A stretch of DNA of 64,000 bases from Phoronis australis (lineage: Eukaryota; Phoronida; Phoronidae): NCBI GenBank assembly GCA_002633005.1, contig NMRA01000062.1, positions 1,039,981 through 1,103,980 of the forward strand, given 5' to 3'. The notes under the pieces were generated by a model. That model had not been told where the DNA came from, searched no databases, and worked only from the letters and a program-made list of their open reading frames with translations. This document shows positions 11,901-26,900 of this stretch, one piece after another (the first letter of the stretch is position 1; the number at the start of each line of letters is the position of its first letter). A program made the translations under genes and the position numbers.

Positions 11901-14900
11901 AGATACTAGCCCCCAGTTAGATCCCATTGTATCTTTCTTTTTTGAGATGATACCGTGCTTACCTTGAGAAACGCTCTGCTCCATATCGGTAACAGAATGC
12001 ATGATTACGATTTATTTGTGTCTGAGATAGTGTATTCGCTTCGTTTGTCCGTGTCCAACCTAATCAAAATGCCAAAATTGTAATTCGTTCTATGGACAGC
12101 AGCCAAGTGAATTATTTTTGGTAGTTTTGTGCGATATGTGATTGTGCCTGTTAAGGTGTGAATATCGTCAATGAAAGCTAGAAGTGTACATCGACGATAT
12201 TCAAGCTTGTCTACATTCCTCCAGCACATCTGGCTAAGCTTTGCATGTTCCCGACCACCCATCATTTGGTCTGCACAGTTTTTATGCAGTCATCACCGAC
12301 CGCTCTATCTCAAAAACCCTTCGATTAATGTTCATGAAGTTTTGACAACTTTTGGACGGGTCGGACTACCGGTGTGCCCCGTAGTGGCAATTTTAGTTTT
12401 TACCTTAACGGATTTTCATAAAATTTGGCAGATAGGCATCTATTAGTGGGGTGACGTTATCATCCCATTTTTTCATGGATTTGGGATACTTTGCACCACC
12501 TAGTGGACATTTTACTGTTTTCGACTTCGGTTTTTGTCACACAACAAACCACACTAAGGATGATTGTGAAAATTGGCACATACGCTTATACTGTGAAGAG
12601 CATGGCTAACGATGATTTTCCGAAGACTTTGACTACTGTGTTGCCTCCTATTAGCAGTTTTGTTTTTATACGTTCAGGGATTTATCTATTAAGCCCTCTG
12701 CAGCATCTTTATTAAATTTAGCAAGTGCATTTATATGAAGTTGGCTACGGACGACGACAACTTTCGGACGGATCCGAAGAACGCTGTGCCCCCGAGTGGC
12801 AATTTAATTTTTTCCATTTTCTTGTGTTTCTCGGAAGTTCTTTGACCGTTTTTTGTGAAATTTTGTAAATAGCGTTCCATTAAAGTGCGTTTCTATTTTC
12901 GTATGAAATCGATGTATTTTGCTCCATATAGTGGTCATTTTTACTGTTTTTGGCGTCCGCCCTCTATCAAGCAAACCGCTCCAACGACTCGGACAACTGT
13001 GGGGCGTCTTAGTGGTAGTTTTTTGCGTCTATAGCTGTGCACTATCTTCAAACCTCTGCCGGATAGTGTATTCATATGAAGTTGAAAACTGACAACGATG
13101 ACATTTGGACGGATCCGACGACCGCTGTGCCACCCTAGTGGTATTTTTTTCGCTATCCTCTGCATCTTTGAAACTCCTTGGCTGATTTTTATGAAATACT
13201 ATAAATAGGCTTCTGTTGAAGAGTTGATAGGTTTCCGTTCTTGGGTACATTCGATGTACAGAGGCTGTCTTTATGATGACGAAATTTTGCAAATAAATTT
13301 CTCTTACGGGGAAGACAACACCTTCTCATTTTGGATTTGAACCATTTTATGCTCCTCGGTGGACATTTTGAAAAAAATGAGCAAGTTTTTTACATCACCC
13401 TGTCCATCTACCAAACTTCTTGAAGGATCATCAAGTTTGTAGATGTGTTAATGATCACAAGACCGAGTCTGGCGTTGAATTTCGGACGTGTTCAAGTACT
13501 CTGGCCGCATTGGCAATGTTTAGCGTACCCTGCTGTATCTCCTTTACCCCTTGCAAGATGTTTCTTGAATTTAGCAATTGTGTTTCTGTGGAGATGAAAA
13601 TAGATGAGGGTCAGCTTTAGATCAATCCTGTGCTCCCAAGTGGCAATGTGTGTTTGCCTCTGAAACTTCAGAATTCCCTGATGCTTTTAATGAAATTGGT
13701 CAGTCAAATTTCTATTATGAAGACAACAGCTTTCCTTTTTTGATGGTTTCAACATATTCTGCACCTACTATTGGCCATTTTAATTATTTTTTCAGTCTGT
13801 TTGTGTCGTTTGCTTCTGTATCTTCCAAATAGCGCTAATGGTCATTATAAATGTTGGCAGATGTTCCTACTGACAAGAGCGTGACTCAACTGACGTGGAT
13901 TTTCAAACGGGTCCAACTACTGTGGTGCCTCCTATGACATTATTTCCCATCTATGGATGTATCTTCTAAACCCCTTGCAAGACGTAAATTTTAAAAATTG
14001 TACTTCTATTAAATTGACAGCAATTGGATGGATTCGACTATTGCTGCGGTTCCTAATGGCAGTTGTTTTTTCGTTTGCCTTGCCATCTTTTGAGTCCCTC
14101 GACGGATTTTCATAAACTTTTTCAAATACTTTTGAGAGATGACGACACCTTCCCATGTTTGGATGGGTTCCAGGTATTCCGAGCCATCTAATGACCAAAT
14201 AAATACCCCTAGAAGCACACCGTTTACGGTGCAATCGTGGGCGCATTTCAACGCTCCACGTTACTGTTGTTAACTATTTTCCTAGAAGTGAGTTTTTGTT
14301 TCAGCGGTACACCTACCAAGCAGTGTTAGTGACCAATGGAGGCATGTCTTTCGTGATGTTCAACTATGATGAAATCATCCAGTTGGACGGACGAGGCAGT
14401 GTTTACGCTGGGTACAGGGACCACATTTCTGGTGAAACCTTGATGTCACCGTCCTACTCCGGAACTTATTTTATGTATGGTATCAGTACTGAGGAAGGCA
14501 ATCTGAGAACAAGCTCGGGTACAAGTGAGTATTGATTGAACATATATTGTTTGGAATTTTTTTTGTCGTTTATGCACAACTGGTATTTTTACACGCCGTC
14601 GTTTGAATTCGTTGTATTGAGGATATCTGTAAACTGAGGCGGCTTAGAAATTCAAATACTTATAATGTTGTTGAAAGTACGATAGTATGCGACAGTATTG
14701 GCGTTTCTTTTGTAGCAAGAATTACCATGACTAACCATTTGTCCAATGACATATTGGAATTGGGATGTTCATATTTTTATTGCTTTGGAGGCTATCTTGT
14801 AGTTTAATATAATAATAATTTTCAGAGGCTACCGGTAAATGGATACATCGTCTGGACAAGACACCCGATGACCTGAAAAACGACAGAAGTAAATGTTTGA

Positions 14901-17900
14901 CTTGGGCGGCCAGTGCCAACAAGGTCGACGTCTCTGCAGCAGTTGACTGCCCGCATAATTTAGGGGATATATCGTTGATGAAATTCAGACTAGTCAGAGA
15001 TGAAGACAACCCAAACCGATGTTATTACTACAGATTCAAAGTGAATCGCAAATTTGGATTTGTAAGTATTGTTGTGATAGACTCTTTAACGCACGGAATT
15101 AGTAGCCAACGCATTTGGTGGACGAATGGTGGACAGTATAATGTCTCGATTAAAGTCAAATTTAAAAATAGAGGACTGGATTGTATTTGAAACCTCTGTC
15201 TTTTGCTTTCAGTCGTGCTGTTATGATTCAACTAAAGCGCTGGTCATTACTCCGCCTGCCGCTGGGTTTGTTTCTCGTTACCACAAATATAAACGGAACA
15301 GCAGAAACAACTACAAGAAGTTTGACTTGAAGCCTTACAAGTGGTGCTGTGGAAAGGACAACGTAGATACATGCAAACTGTTCCACGACAAGAGACCGAT
15401 CAGGGACGGGTCACGCTACAGACGTCCTGCACTAGGTACTGATGCTTGGGAAAAGTGAAACGGAGGCACTTTGCAGTTGGTGTTGGTTTTGTGTTTGTAG
15501 ACTGTGAGGTTCATGCGTCTGCTCTGTATTTCGCATAACGTTATCGAAAATCAAAAAGTAAATCAAAATACTCGCTGAGCACTGCCACGTCTGATTGGTT
15601 CCTTTGAAATGTTCGGGTTCTCGAAATTTCTTATTTAGGCACGACAATTCGCATTTAATTTACAAATCGGCTCAGATACCAAACTCATGTGCTTCAACCA
15701 TGGTATCTAAGTCTTCCAGTTTATCCCTTGGTGCGGAAAAGCGACGAGGTAGGCTCTGGCGTTAACTGCCATTCTACTTCTCGTTGCTCTTAGAATTGGG
15801 AGAAGCCCTCACCAGAGATCTATTGGCTATTCAAAGTTCTGGAAAGACTTTTTGTTGTTCATAAATACTGCATGACCCGTGATATTTCCACACAGATGAC
15901 TGGACGTCCCTATTGTTACTGTCAATCGTCAACTTTAAAGCTAACGTCGAACCTTTCATTTCTTTAAGGTTTTGGTCGTGGGGACCCTCATATTTGCACG
16001 TTGGACGGTTCGTGTTACACCTTCAATGGTCAAGGTCAATACGATCTTGTGATTGATGCAACCTCCTACGGGTTCCAGCTACAAGGTCGCACAGGCAGAG
16101 CAGGCACCTCAAGAGCTACAATATTCACGGCGTTTGCAGTCAAAGAGACGGAATCGGAAGCTGTACACATAGGGCTCTCATCCGATAGTAAAGGTACACT
16201 TATATTCCATCAAACAAACAGTCTCTAGTAGATATATTACCAATTGTCAAGTTTATCTGGGTCAAATATGTGAGACATGACACACGATTTTTTTTCTTCC
16301 AGGCTTAGACGTTTATGTAAACAGTCAGAAGCAAGAAGGGCAGTTTGAAAATAAAGAGTTCACAAATCTGGAAGTTACCAAAACAAACACGTCAGCTACT
16401 GCTGTTTTTGAGTCTGGTAAGTTTGATGAGTAACAGTTAAAGTGGCCGAGTTAGAGGGGGGCCATGCCCCCCTTCCTGAAATTCTCCCGGATTCCGTTTG
16501 GTAGTTTGGGGGTGCGAATATGTGACGGGCAAAATCCTGGCTAATGATCTGTCTTGCCCTCCAACTCAAATTCTTGGATCCGCCCCGGGTTAAAACAGTC
16601 ACACACAATTCCATATACAAGAATTGTTGCCTTTATTGACATGAACTCGTGTACTATCGTGAAGGGCAAGTGCACCACTGTCACCTTTTTTCATTAACTG
16701 CGTTTTATGTCTTGTGTATAGAAGGTAGTCAGCCCTTAAGCTGTACGTTTATTTGTGGTTGACCTTTACGATGAAACGATGGTCTAATTTGTTAACCATA
16801 TTTACGTTTATTCAAAACCACGGGAACTTAGTTGTAATTGGTGTCCTTTGCAACATCTTCTGAACGGCTCCACGGACACTATCAAGAAGGGAACAAGCGT
16901 GTTTGATATTTACGTACTACTATTGAATATCCTAATACGCGGCACACTGGCATTTACCTGTTCATTGAAACACCTGTTCGCATGTTGGTTGCATTAAGTG
17001 CTGACTTTGTACGGAATTTTCCAAATTTAATCCAAACTGTTGAAGGTTGATTACCGTAAACAGAGCATTATTTTTGTTTTAAAGATTGGGATGGGAAAAC
17101 GATGGTTAATATCTGTAAAAATGACAAAACTAGGTTAATAGTATACTTTTCAAGGCCTCTCTCCTTGCAACCTGAATAGATTGAGAGTAGACAAGGAGTT
17201 TGCCAGGTACGTGAAAGGGGATCCACGCGTTTACACAGATGTAGGTAACTGTTTCTGTGAGAAGCTTCTTTGTGTCACATGCAAAATCTTGTGAATATTT
17301 CAGGTTTCATTGTGACCGTCACCGTCACCACAGGACTGTTGGATTTTGTCTTGGAGACGCCAGCTTCTTCCGTAAACATGACGGCTGGATTGTTGGGTAT
17401 TTTGAACAGTGACACAAGCGACGACTTCTCGTACCGCAATGGAACGTTCATCAGTCCAAATTCAACAGAACGGGAAAAATACTACATGGGACAGTCGTGT
17501 AAGCCTTAGTTTGTGAAACCCATGAGTTGTTACTGAAATATTACACCAATTATCACTGATTTGTAAGTGTGTCTAAATGGAGGCTGAATTTATTTCAATA
17601 AGTTTAGCCAATAGTGGCACTTCCCTCCGCCATTGCAAATCAAACCTTGGCGGTGATGTGTCCTCATCCTCCATTACGCCGCAAGATTTCTGAAAATTAC
17701 ACTTAATCCTGGCCCAACTATCAGAGTCATGTTACTATGTGTATATTTCAAGTGTAAATGGATGGCTTTGGAGGCAGTTAAAGTCTTTAAATCCGTCTAG
17801 CAATCAGCATACTTTGTTGCATCAAATCCAAACATAACTTGGTCAATCGTGTTTGATTTTCTCAGGGATGGTGGATGGTGTGGGTAACTTTCTGTATAAC

Positions 17901-20900
17901 TCTGGAGAAACTCCCCTAAGTTTTAAGAACGCCACCTTCATGCCGCTGTTCACGGACGAACTTAACATCACAGACGAGATGAGAGCAGCCTGTGGTTCCA
18001 GCGTGGAATGCCTATTTGATTACGCTGCCACAGGTGATGAAATCCTCTCCCTGGGCACCAAAACCACAGCCGAAGAAAACCAAAAGGAACTGGAAGAGTT
18101 GGGTAGGTATAGTTGTACAGCATGCCAAAAATCGCATGTCCAATGTCATTTTGGTGCAATAATGCATACATAAATAATCTACAACTTTGTTTTGACGCAC
18201 CTGTCAACAGTTAAGACATACAGACGTACATGTATACATGTGTGTGTATGTGTATATTGTACATGATTGTATAATTAATCTAAACATCAACACGAGGCTG
18301 CAGCACGAGGAGGCATCTCCAGGTAACTAGACAAAGCTCCATAGACGCAAGAATCCCGCAAAAGAATCTAAAGTGATGTGTGCTTCATTTGCACTACATA
18401 ACGATATGCCACGTGATCACTCGTCATTGGGAGGTTCTTGCGTTTATGGAACTTACACCAGTCCTGAAATGTTGAAACTAATATTCTTGCCAGTTATGAA
18501 ACCATCACAAGTGATCCAAACGGATCGTGTTAACCAGAATTGTAATGTTAGAAAGGTGCCGTCACTCAATTCGCGAAAATATTACACGCTTGCATATATG
18601 TCGTCAAAACAGCGTGTGCCTGTATCCACCGGAAGGCATGCGCCTGTACAAAGGACTCCCACCTTTCCCTATAAACGAAACGTAGACGCATACTCATACA
18701 AGCAAACACTTGAGTGAACAGTTACATGTGAAAAAATGCATTATATTCATTATAGGCGAATGGGATAAAATGCGTGCAGATAGGGTTGAACTACAAAATG
18801 ATCTTCTCTTGGGTGAAAATAGAAAATTTGTGTTCATGTACTAAATCTGGCAACGCATCATATTGGTTCGCTACTGAAAACTAAGTTTGTCTCATTCATT
18901 CGTTTGCTTCGTGGAAGTGGTGGCAGATTTACGGTGAAGCGGGGTTTTAGCTGAGCCATTTCTGGCGCTGTAGATTGTTGCCAAAACATGGGGCAACTGC
19001 TGTTAATGCTGAAAAGGCACCCGGGGACTTGAACTGTAGTCAGTACAACGTCATAAACGGTTGCTGTCCCATGAGGATTCAAAATCCGCTACTTCAGTTT
19101 TTTTTCATTTCAGCGGAGACGCCTCCTACAATATCTGGAACAACATACTTAACTGCAACCAATGGTAGCGCCATCACCTTCAACTTATCTTCGTCAGACG
19201 TCAACGGGGACAACATCACACTCAGTGCCGTTGGTCTTCCTAGTGACCTCACTTTTGATCCAGTCACCAACACGAGCGTAGTTGATGTCGTCATTTCTTG
19301 GACTCCATCCACATGGACAAGTTCCACGCTGACGTATGTCGACGAACAATGTTAAACGTTTTGTAAATCCAATTGTATTGAATCTATCTCGGCTATATTT
19401 TCAATTGACATTCTAAACTGGGGCAAGGAAGCCATGTGGCATTTTAGCCACTGTCATGCATTTGGTTTGTTTAAGGTTCGGTAGTCTATCTATGGTTTCA
19501 GATGTTTGCTGAATTGCTTTCACCCGCATGCATTTTCGCCAAACCCTAGCTTCATGCTACTATAACGACCAAGGGTGTGTTTGTCATGTGCACGTAACAT
19601 CTTCAAAGTAAAATTGTTGATGAATATTATAGGTTCATGGCCACCGACAGTACCAATCGAACCTCCTCAACTCATATTGTTGCTGTCAGTTTGTCTCCTG
19701 CCTGTCAAAATGGCGCAACACCAGACTTCAAACCTCAAAGTCAACTTGCTGTCTCCACCAGTCAGTCGATCATTTTGACCACCTGTCAGTGTTCAACTGG
19801 TTGGGAAGGTATTGCTTTCACTGTACTTGATATGAAGACGTCACATTATAACTCATTTTTCCTACAACCCTATCACCAGTGCTTTTGTTAACTTGGTTAT
19901 TTAAAGGAATTTTAGAATATAAGAAGCTGCCATTTTCTGAAACGCTTATCTGCAATTTCTACTTGAAAGACATTTGAAATGTCTAAATGAAACCAAAACA
20001 TAGAGATCGTGTCGAAGGTTCTACACAGCATGTTGATTTTCCAGGCGACGACTGCAGTAAAGACATAGACGGATGTGCTGACTCCCCATGTGAATCGTCA
20101 GGAACCAATTGCACAGACATGACTCCTGCTCAGGAACAAGCACTCAATGTATCCTTCGAATGTGGACCTTGTCCTGCCGGCTTTGAAAAGATCGAGGGCG
20201 ATTGCACAGGTAAGACCATTGTGTTTCCCGCAACATAGCTGTCTTTTAAGACGCGCTGTTCAAATGAAAATCCCAAATGCTGTGTGCTGTGTAGGTAGTT
20301 GCAAAACTCATTTAGGAAATGCACTTGCAAATGCTTCAATTTTGCCTCGGATTTTGTCGAAAAATTTAGATTTCGTAACGTTTACAACTCACCATATTAT
20401 GCTGTTTCGGCACTATGTAGATCATATCTAGTGTAAAGTACGTCTCAAAGGTATTTAGCTTGATTTTGCTGCTAAACGCAAATTCAATTTTGGTCATATT
20501 GCTTTGATTAAGTTCAATTCTGGTCATATTGCTTTGATTTCAGTCATGTTGAGATGAAATGTATAGTTACTTTTAGGAAAATATCGTATTCATGTGCATT
20601 ACGTGTGTTTGAAGATAATCTGTGTGATTTTAGAAGTATAATTTCTGAGCAACCATGACTCTCAATTTATATATCGAATTGTGTTCATTATGTTGTTTTT
20701 GGAATTGTAGACTTGGACGAGTGTGAAAACAGTTCTTTAAACCTGTGTCAACAGACATGTTTGAACAAAGACAACGGGCAAGGATACGAGTGCGCCTGCA
20801 ACAGTGGTTACGCTCTGGATGGATTGTATAATTGTACAGGTGGGTACTGTGTCTCGGCTTAACAGATATTGTGTGTTCTTCCCAAATTTGTGTACGACTG

Positions 20901-23900
20901 GTATTTTTGTTCCACTAATCTGTCCGCCCTTGTCAGGAAATAAAAGTTCCATTGTGGAAACATTTCAAACTGCTATAAAGCCCCACTGCTCCATTGTACG
21001 AACTTTGTCGATCGTGATTCATTTCAGACATCAATGAGTGTCAGCGGGGTGACATCTGCGGTCAAGTTTGCGTCAACACGGAGGGCACTTACCGATGCGA
21101 ATGTTATCCAGGATACGAGCTTTCCAACAACAACAAAACATGCTCGCTTCAAAATGGTAAGCAGTTGGTTATAAATGAACCATTAAATTTTTTTCATAGA
21201 AGATACCATGTCTGAGGCATCTTCATTTTTGTTTCCTTATAGTCTTTCTGCTTCTTAAATCTTGTTGCATACTGTCTGCTTTTCAGAGATTGGGCATGTT
21301 TTACAGTAAATCTCAGTCGCAACATATTTCAGTAGGCTACTATCATTGGACTTAGTCCAAGTTGTAACGTTCATAATCTGATCCTAAGTGCTATTTAAAT
21401 CCCTGTTGTTAGTGATATTGACATTATAATTTCCATATCGGGAGACTTCATGAACCAATGCCTAGACTTGAATGTTTTTTATGCAGCCACGTAACTTTGC
21501 GGGTACACGTTAGTTATAACCTCTGTCCAGCCTCCAGCTGCTGTATCTCCCAAACTCCATATCGCATCTTGATGAAGCATACATGTTCCTGTGAAGCCGA
21601 CAGCCGATGATAACACGTTTCGGACCGAGCCGATCCCTGTTGTACCCCTAGTGTCATTTTTATGTTTACCCATGCATCTCCGGAGTTTCTGAGACAGTTT
21701 TTCACAGAACTCGGCGAATGGGTTTCTTAATAGGCGTTGACCGTGACTTGTCATTTTCAGACAGATGTTTTCTGCTTCCACTTGTGTCCATTTTTTATTT
21801 TGATTCCGTTTTCTATATCCGCCAAACCATTGAAGGATTGTTTTGAAAATCGGTATGTGTTCCTGCATCGAAAATCAAAGCTGCCATTCAGTTTTCGACT
21901 GGTCAGTTTACTGTGGCGCCCTGTAATTCCACTGATTTTATTGGTTGCATCCTTGCTGTATCTCCTTTACAATTTGCAGGATCTTACAAGTCTTGTTTAT
22001 GATAGTGGCAATGAATGACTACGAATTTTGTACAGGAATGACAACCGCATCGCCTATAATGGCAGTTTTATGTTTTTACGCTTGCGTTTGCTCCTTTGGA
22101 GTTCCTTGACGTATTTTTATAAAGTTTGGGAAATGTTTTTCAATTCAGAGACAACAAAGTTTTTCTTATGAGTTGGAGTGAAGAGAAATACTTTTATCTG
22201 GCGAATCCGACTGCCATTGTGACACCTGGTGGCAATGCATTTTTTACGTTCGTCTCTGGACGCATTCCCATTTTGGAATATTCTGCTCCATCTATTGGCC
22301 ATAATCAAAGAACGGTTATGTTAAGATACTAATAAACTCCTCTAGACCCATGCCATTGGCGGTACAGTTCAATGCCTTAGTTGTACTGCTCTTGTTTAGT
22401 TTAAACTCAATACTTAAACGTATTGAAGCGTATGACGGAAAATAACTTATTGATATTAGGAGATGTTAAGTGGAATGTGTCATCTCTAATGGTACAGTTG
22501 TTATTTTTTTTAAAGTAATTAGACTTGTTTGGGACCTGATATTCATGTGCTTGTCATGAATGCAAGAGTTGTCAAACTTCAACATGCTAGTTAGTGCTAA
22601 TGGGTAGTTTCTTAATTATGTACTTGCAGGCACTGACCTTTGTTCTGCCAATGATCGAAAGTGTTCTCATTTCTGCATTTTTAATGCAACAACGGCAAAT
22701 TATACCTGCGGCTGTCCTCTTGGGTACGAACTCTCCGACCTGGAGAACTGCACAGGTAAGGGTCAAATAGCAACGCTTGACAGGTAAAAACAGAAAATCT
22801 CCTACGTCGGATTCAACATCGGCTATCCAATTACAGTAAGTTCAAATGTCTTCGTTGATAATTTCCTCAACTTACTGATTTCATTTTTGTTACAAAAGCT
22901 CTCAGGAAATTAATTCAATGTTGTCACAAATGCACTCCCAAACGAGGGCCTGTCTCAGAAAATAAAGCAATCTAAATGGATTCCGAATAGCCACGTTGTT
23001 TTAGAATGTACAGTTTGTCTGCATTTCTACCAATCGATTCACACGTAATTCAGTGTATTAAACGTAAAAAAATGGATATTTCATTGCTAATTCGTAACCG
23101 GGTACTCCATGTTCTTGAATTGTACAGGGACTCTAATGTAAACTATCTGCATTTCACAGATATCAACGAGTGTAAGAATGCTGCGTCCTACTGTCAACAA
23201 CCTCACCACTGTGTAAATACAGAGGGCGGATACAAGTGTGGCTGTGATGACGGATACTCTTTGGCATCTGATGAGCGCACATGCACTGGTGAGTATTTCC
23301 AGAAACTGTTTGTAGGCATCAGCCTTAATTTGTTACGTGTCATTTGAAGACTGTTGTCATTGTCTGGAGTCTATGGCGTTATTGCCGATTTCTTGTTTCA
23401 TAGATGTGGTGAACAGTACGGCGCGTTCAGAATAATATACAATAATAGCTAACATTGTTTTTTTCCTTCTTTAAAAATTGCTCAGTGTAAAATTGATAAA
23501 CCTTATTGTAGAGATCTGCGAGTGGCGTTAACATTTAAACTGGGATTGATATAAACAATTAAATGGTCAAAAATACGAGAGGCAAAGTAAAATAGGAGTA
23601 GAATATTGACCCCGTTGGCATCACTCGCATGGGCGCCGAGGAGATGTTCGGCATTTTAGAAGATCAAATCCAGAAATACCAGGGCAAATATGCCATCACT
23701 CGTATTTCGAGCGGACATTTTCGCCTGTGTCCACTAAAATTAGGTAGTTCGGGTTAGAGTTCAGTAACGCTACGACCTGCAGGTCACAACACTTCATTTG
23801 ACTCAAGGTTGAGGAACGTTCAATAACTCACTAGAAAAGCAATATCTCACAGGACTCCGCGAGATATCGAGGTATATTTTCAATGAGAGCATTATACCTT

Positions 23901-26900
23901 TGGCTAGATTTTTCTGGTCGCGAGACAGTTATTAAATTCGACCCTGGTTTTAACAAGCAGTTGACTCCCAGTATTTTCACTAGTGTGTTGAAATACCATT
24001 GATGCCTCACTATGATGACATTAGGCAAATCTTGCCTTAACATGTTTTGCACGCAAGTAGATGCGGAAGCGTGCACTGTTTAACCCGGTGTATCCATCGA
24101 AGTCCTCGGCACATGAAAGGCTTGATGGCCACGTCATGGATAGAAGTGAGCTACTTGTTATTCATGGGCTTGCTGGATGAGATACGTGTACATGTAATTG
24201 TGGTCGTAAACCAACACGTCTGTTAAGCGTATGAGTTTCAAAGTTAAAAAAACGAAAACTAAGTAAGGTAAACTACCTACTGAAAACGACTGTTATTTAA
24301 AACTGAAAAGTAAATGGCCGTCTTTGAATTTTTAAAATCGACGCATATTTTAAACTGCATCTACTTTAAAAAGAAATTAGCGAATAAGCTTTCCTCAGAA
24401 ATGCGACTAAGCCACCAACATTACTTAGTAAATCGATTAAGACGGATTATTCACTCTCTGGCCTAGGCTCGCTTAGGCATTGGGGTAACAAAACCCCAAA
24501 TTTTAGCCTGGGATTCATCTCATGGCTGTTCTGGCCTTTTTATATAGCCTCATTTTGTTTCTGAGGATGACGTTACCAGGATACATTGAAACGTATGACG
24601 TATTAAACAGCTCGTCCTTTCCTTATCATTATAACGTACTTGCCTTCACTGAAAGCATTTACTTTAATTTGTTCCCGTTTTCTAACCATTCCTCCTTTGG
24701 ATAAAACGCACAAGGCTGCTGTTTGCTGGCATGGAGTGTTCCGTCCACCATTATGCTTTCTATTATACCTTACTTGTTCAGTGTTGCGCTGTGACTTGTA
24801 ATCCTGACTCGAGGGAATTTTGCAAGCTGGATGGCGAACTGTGCTGTCCTTGTCGACAACTTAACTGGGCCTGTGTTATTGACCGAACTTTTCCAGCACG
24901 TAGTGTTCTCTTTGTTAGGGATAACACTGTTGACAACGAGATTGACATCATGAAATGGATCACATTATATAGAAATTATTACTTCCAGCTTGCGACCAAT
25001 TGCATTGGGGTCCCAACTGTAACAACACATGCGACTGTGGCGCAAGAGCTCTTGCCTGTAATGCTACGATAGGCTGCACGGACTGCGTAGCTGGTTGGAC
25101 AGGTGTACAATGCAATGAAGACGTGGACGAATGTCAACAGTTACCCAGTGTTTGTTCCCAGATCTCAGAGTACTGCCTCAACAAAAATGGGTCGTATTCC
25201 TGCATGTGTAATTCTGGCTTCGTTCGAACTAACGCCACCTGGTGTGAGGGTAAGTAAATGCACATCCACTCGTAAGTAAGTGTAGAGGGTCGCGTTTTCG
25301 GTTTCTTTATAGTTTGTAACTTGAGATCCCCGGCGTTACTCAAGCATTACGACTGGACCAACATTGCTGTATTTCATGTAACTTGTAACAAGTAGACCCA
25401 CCTGGAAAATCATTATTTTTGTTTTCAGACCTTGATGAATGCGCGACTGGAGATAATACGTGTAACTCGAACGCAGCGTGCACTAACACCCCCGGTAGCT
25501 ATAACTGCACGTGCCGCGAAGGATATGAGGGGAACGGCACCGTTTGCTCAGATGTCAATGAATGTGATTTTGTGTCGTCATGTCACCCAAATGCCACGTG
25601 TATGAACACGGACGGTAGCTACAAATGTCAATGCATAACAGGGTTATCAGGTGACGGAGTTACCGATTGCTTTCCCTTCGATGTGAGTATACCATCATAC
25701 TATTATTGTTATATGGGAATGTGGTAATTGCTTGACGTTGTCAGAAAACTTGGTTGATTTGCTTTGCATTCATTCTCATTTGCAGCCTGGCTGTCTGTCT
25801 TTTTGCAAACGGCACTTGTCCAACTTATATTTTATGCACTTTTGCAGACGAGTAGACTTTTTGGTATATGCTATTATGTTTACTTGACTACCTTGGAATA
25901 TGCACATTTTGTTTCATATGATTTTACGTACGGTGCTGCTCCTAGTGGTCGTTATTATTTTACGTCTGTTAATTATCGCCGGCCTCTATTTCTGTAAAAC
26001 TGTTGATAAAATGTGGCATGTGTGAGCCTGTGTGCGCGCGTGTGTGTGCGCGCGTGTGTGTGCGCCTGTGTCTGTGTATGTGTATGTGTGTGTGCGTGTG
26101 TGTGTGTGTGTGTGTTACCCTATTGAAGAAACCACTGCTGTCATGGTTTCATCCCATGGAGGCTTTGTAAAGTTTTTTAGTATTACTTTATCTAGGGGGA
26201 TTGTTTAAAATATTGATCACCCCTTGTATGTATGCTGTATACTATGTTTCAGGGTGGGCGCATATATTCGCCCGCGTCGCTCTTCTACAAAAACAAGTGG
26301 GTTAAATCAAAAGATGTCCTTACCGTAGCCATGAATTTGTTTCGTCTGAATGCACGTATTCGCATTGGTACGAAGTAACTAAAATGTGACTCTAATTTTG
26401 CAGGAATGTGCATTCAAACTCGATAACTGCAGCTCCGAGGCCACGTGCACAGATTTACCAATTCTTTACACCTGCAACTGCATTACCGGCTTTATTGGCG
26501 ATGGAACTTCTTGCTTGGATATTGATGAATGCGCCTCAAACATCACTAATTGTCACTCAAACGCAATCTGTTCGAATAACAGAGGGAGTTACTCGTGTTC
26601 ATGCACGAGTGGTTACCTAGGAGACGGCCTAAACTGCACTGATGTTGACGAATGCGCAAATTCGATGCACAATTGCCATGCTAATGCCACTTGTTCAAAT
26701 ACAGACGGGGGCTATTCATGCACGTGTAACCAAGGTTACCACGGAGACGGCGTAGGCTGCATTGATATTGACGAATGCGCAAATGCGACACACAATTGTC
26801 ATCCTAACGCTACATGTGACAATACTCCTGGTGGATTTGTGTGTACTTGTGATGTAGGTTACCAAGGTAATGGTGTGAACTGCTCTGATGTCAATGAATG

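Noticed and set aside
18373-18717. 114-codon frame in the intron after VWD
   Set aside because: No domain, no splice borders of matching phase, composition like the surrounding intron.
24731-24988. Frame with ATG ahead of the laminin-type EGF exon
   Set aside because: The acceptor acttccag at 24988 and phase-1 fit show that only the part from 24989 is exonic. An alternative promoter here cannot be tested from sequence.
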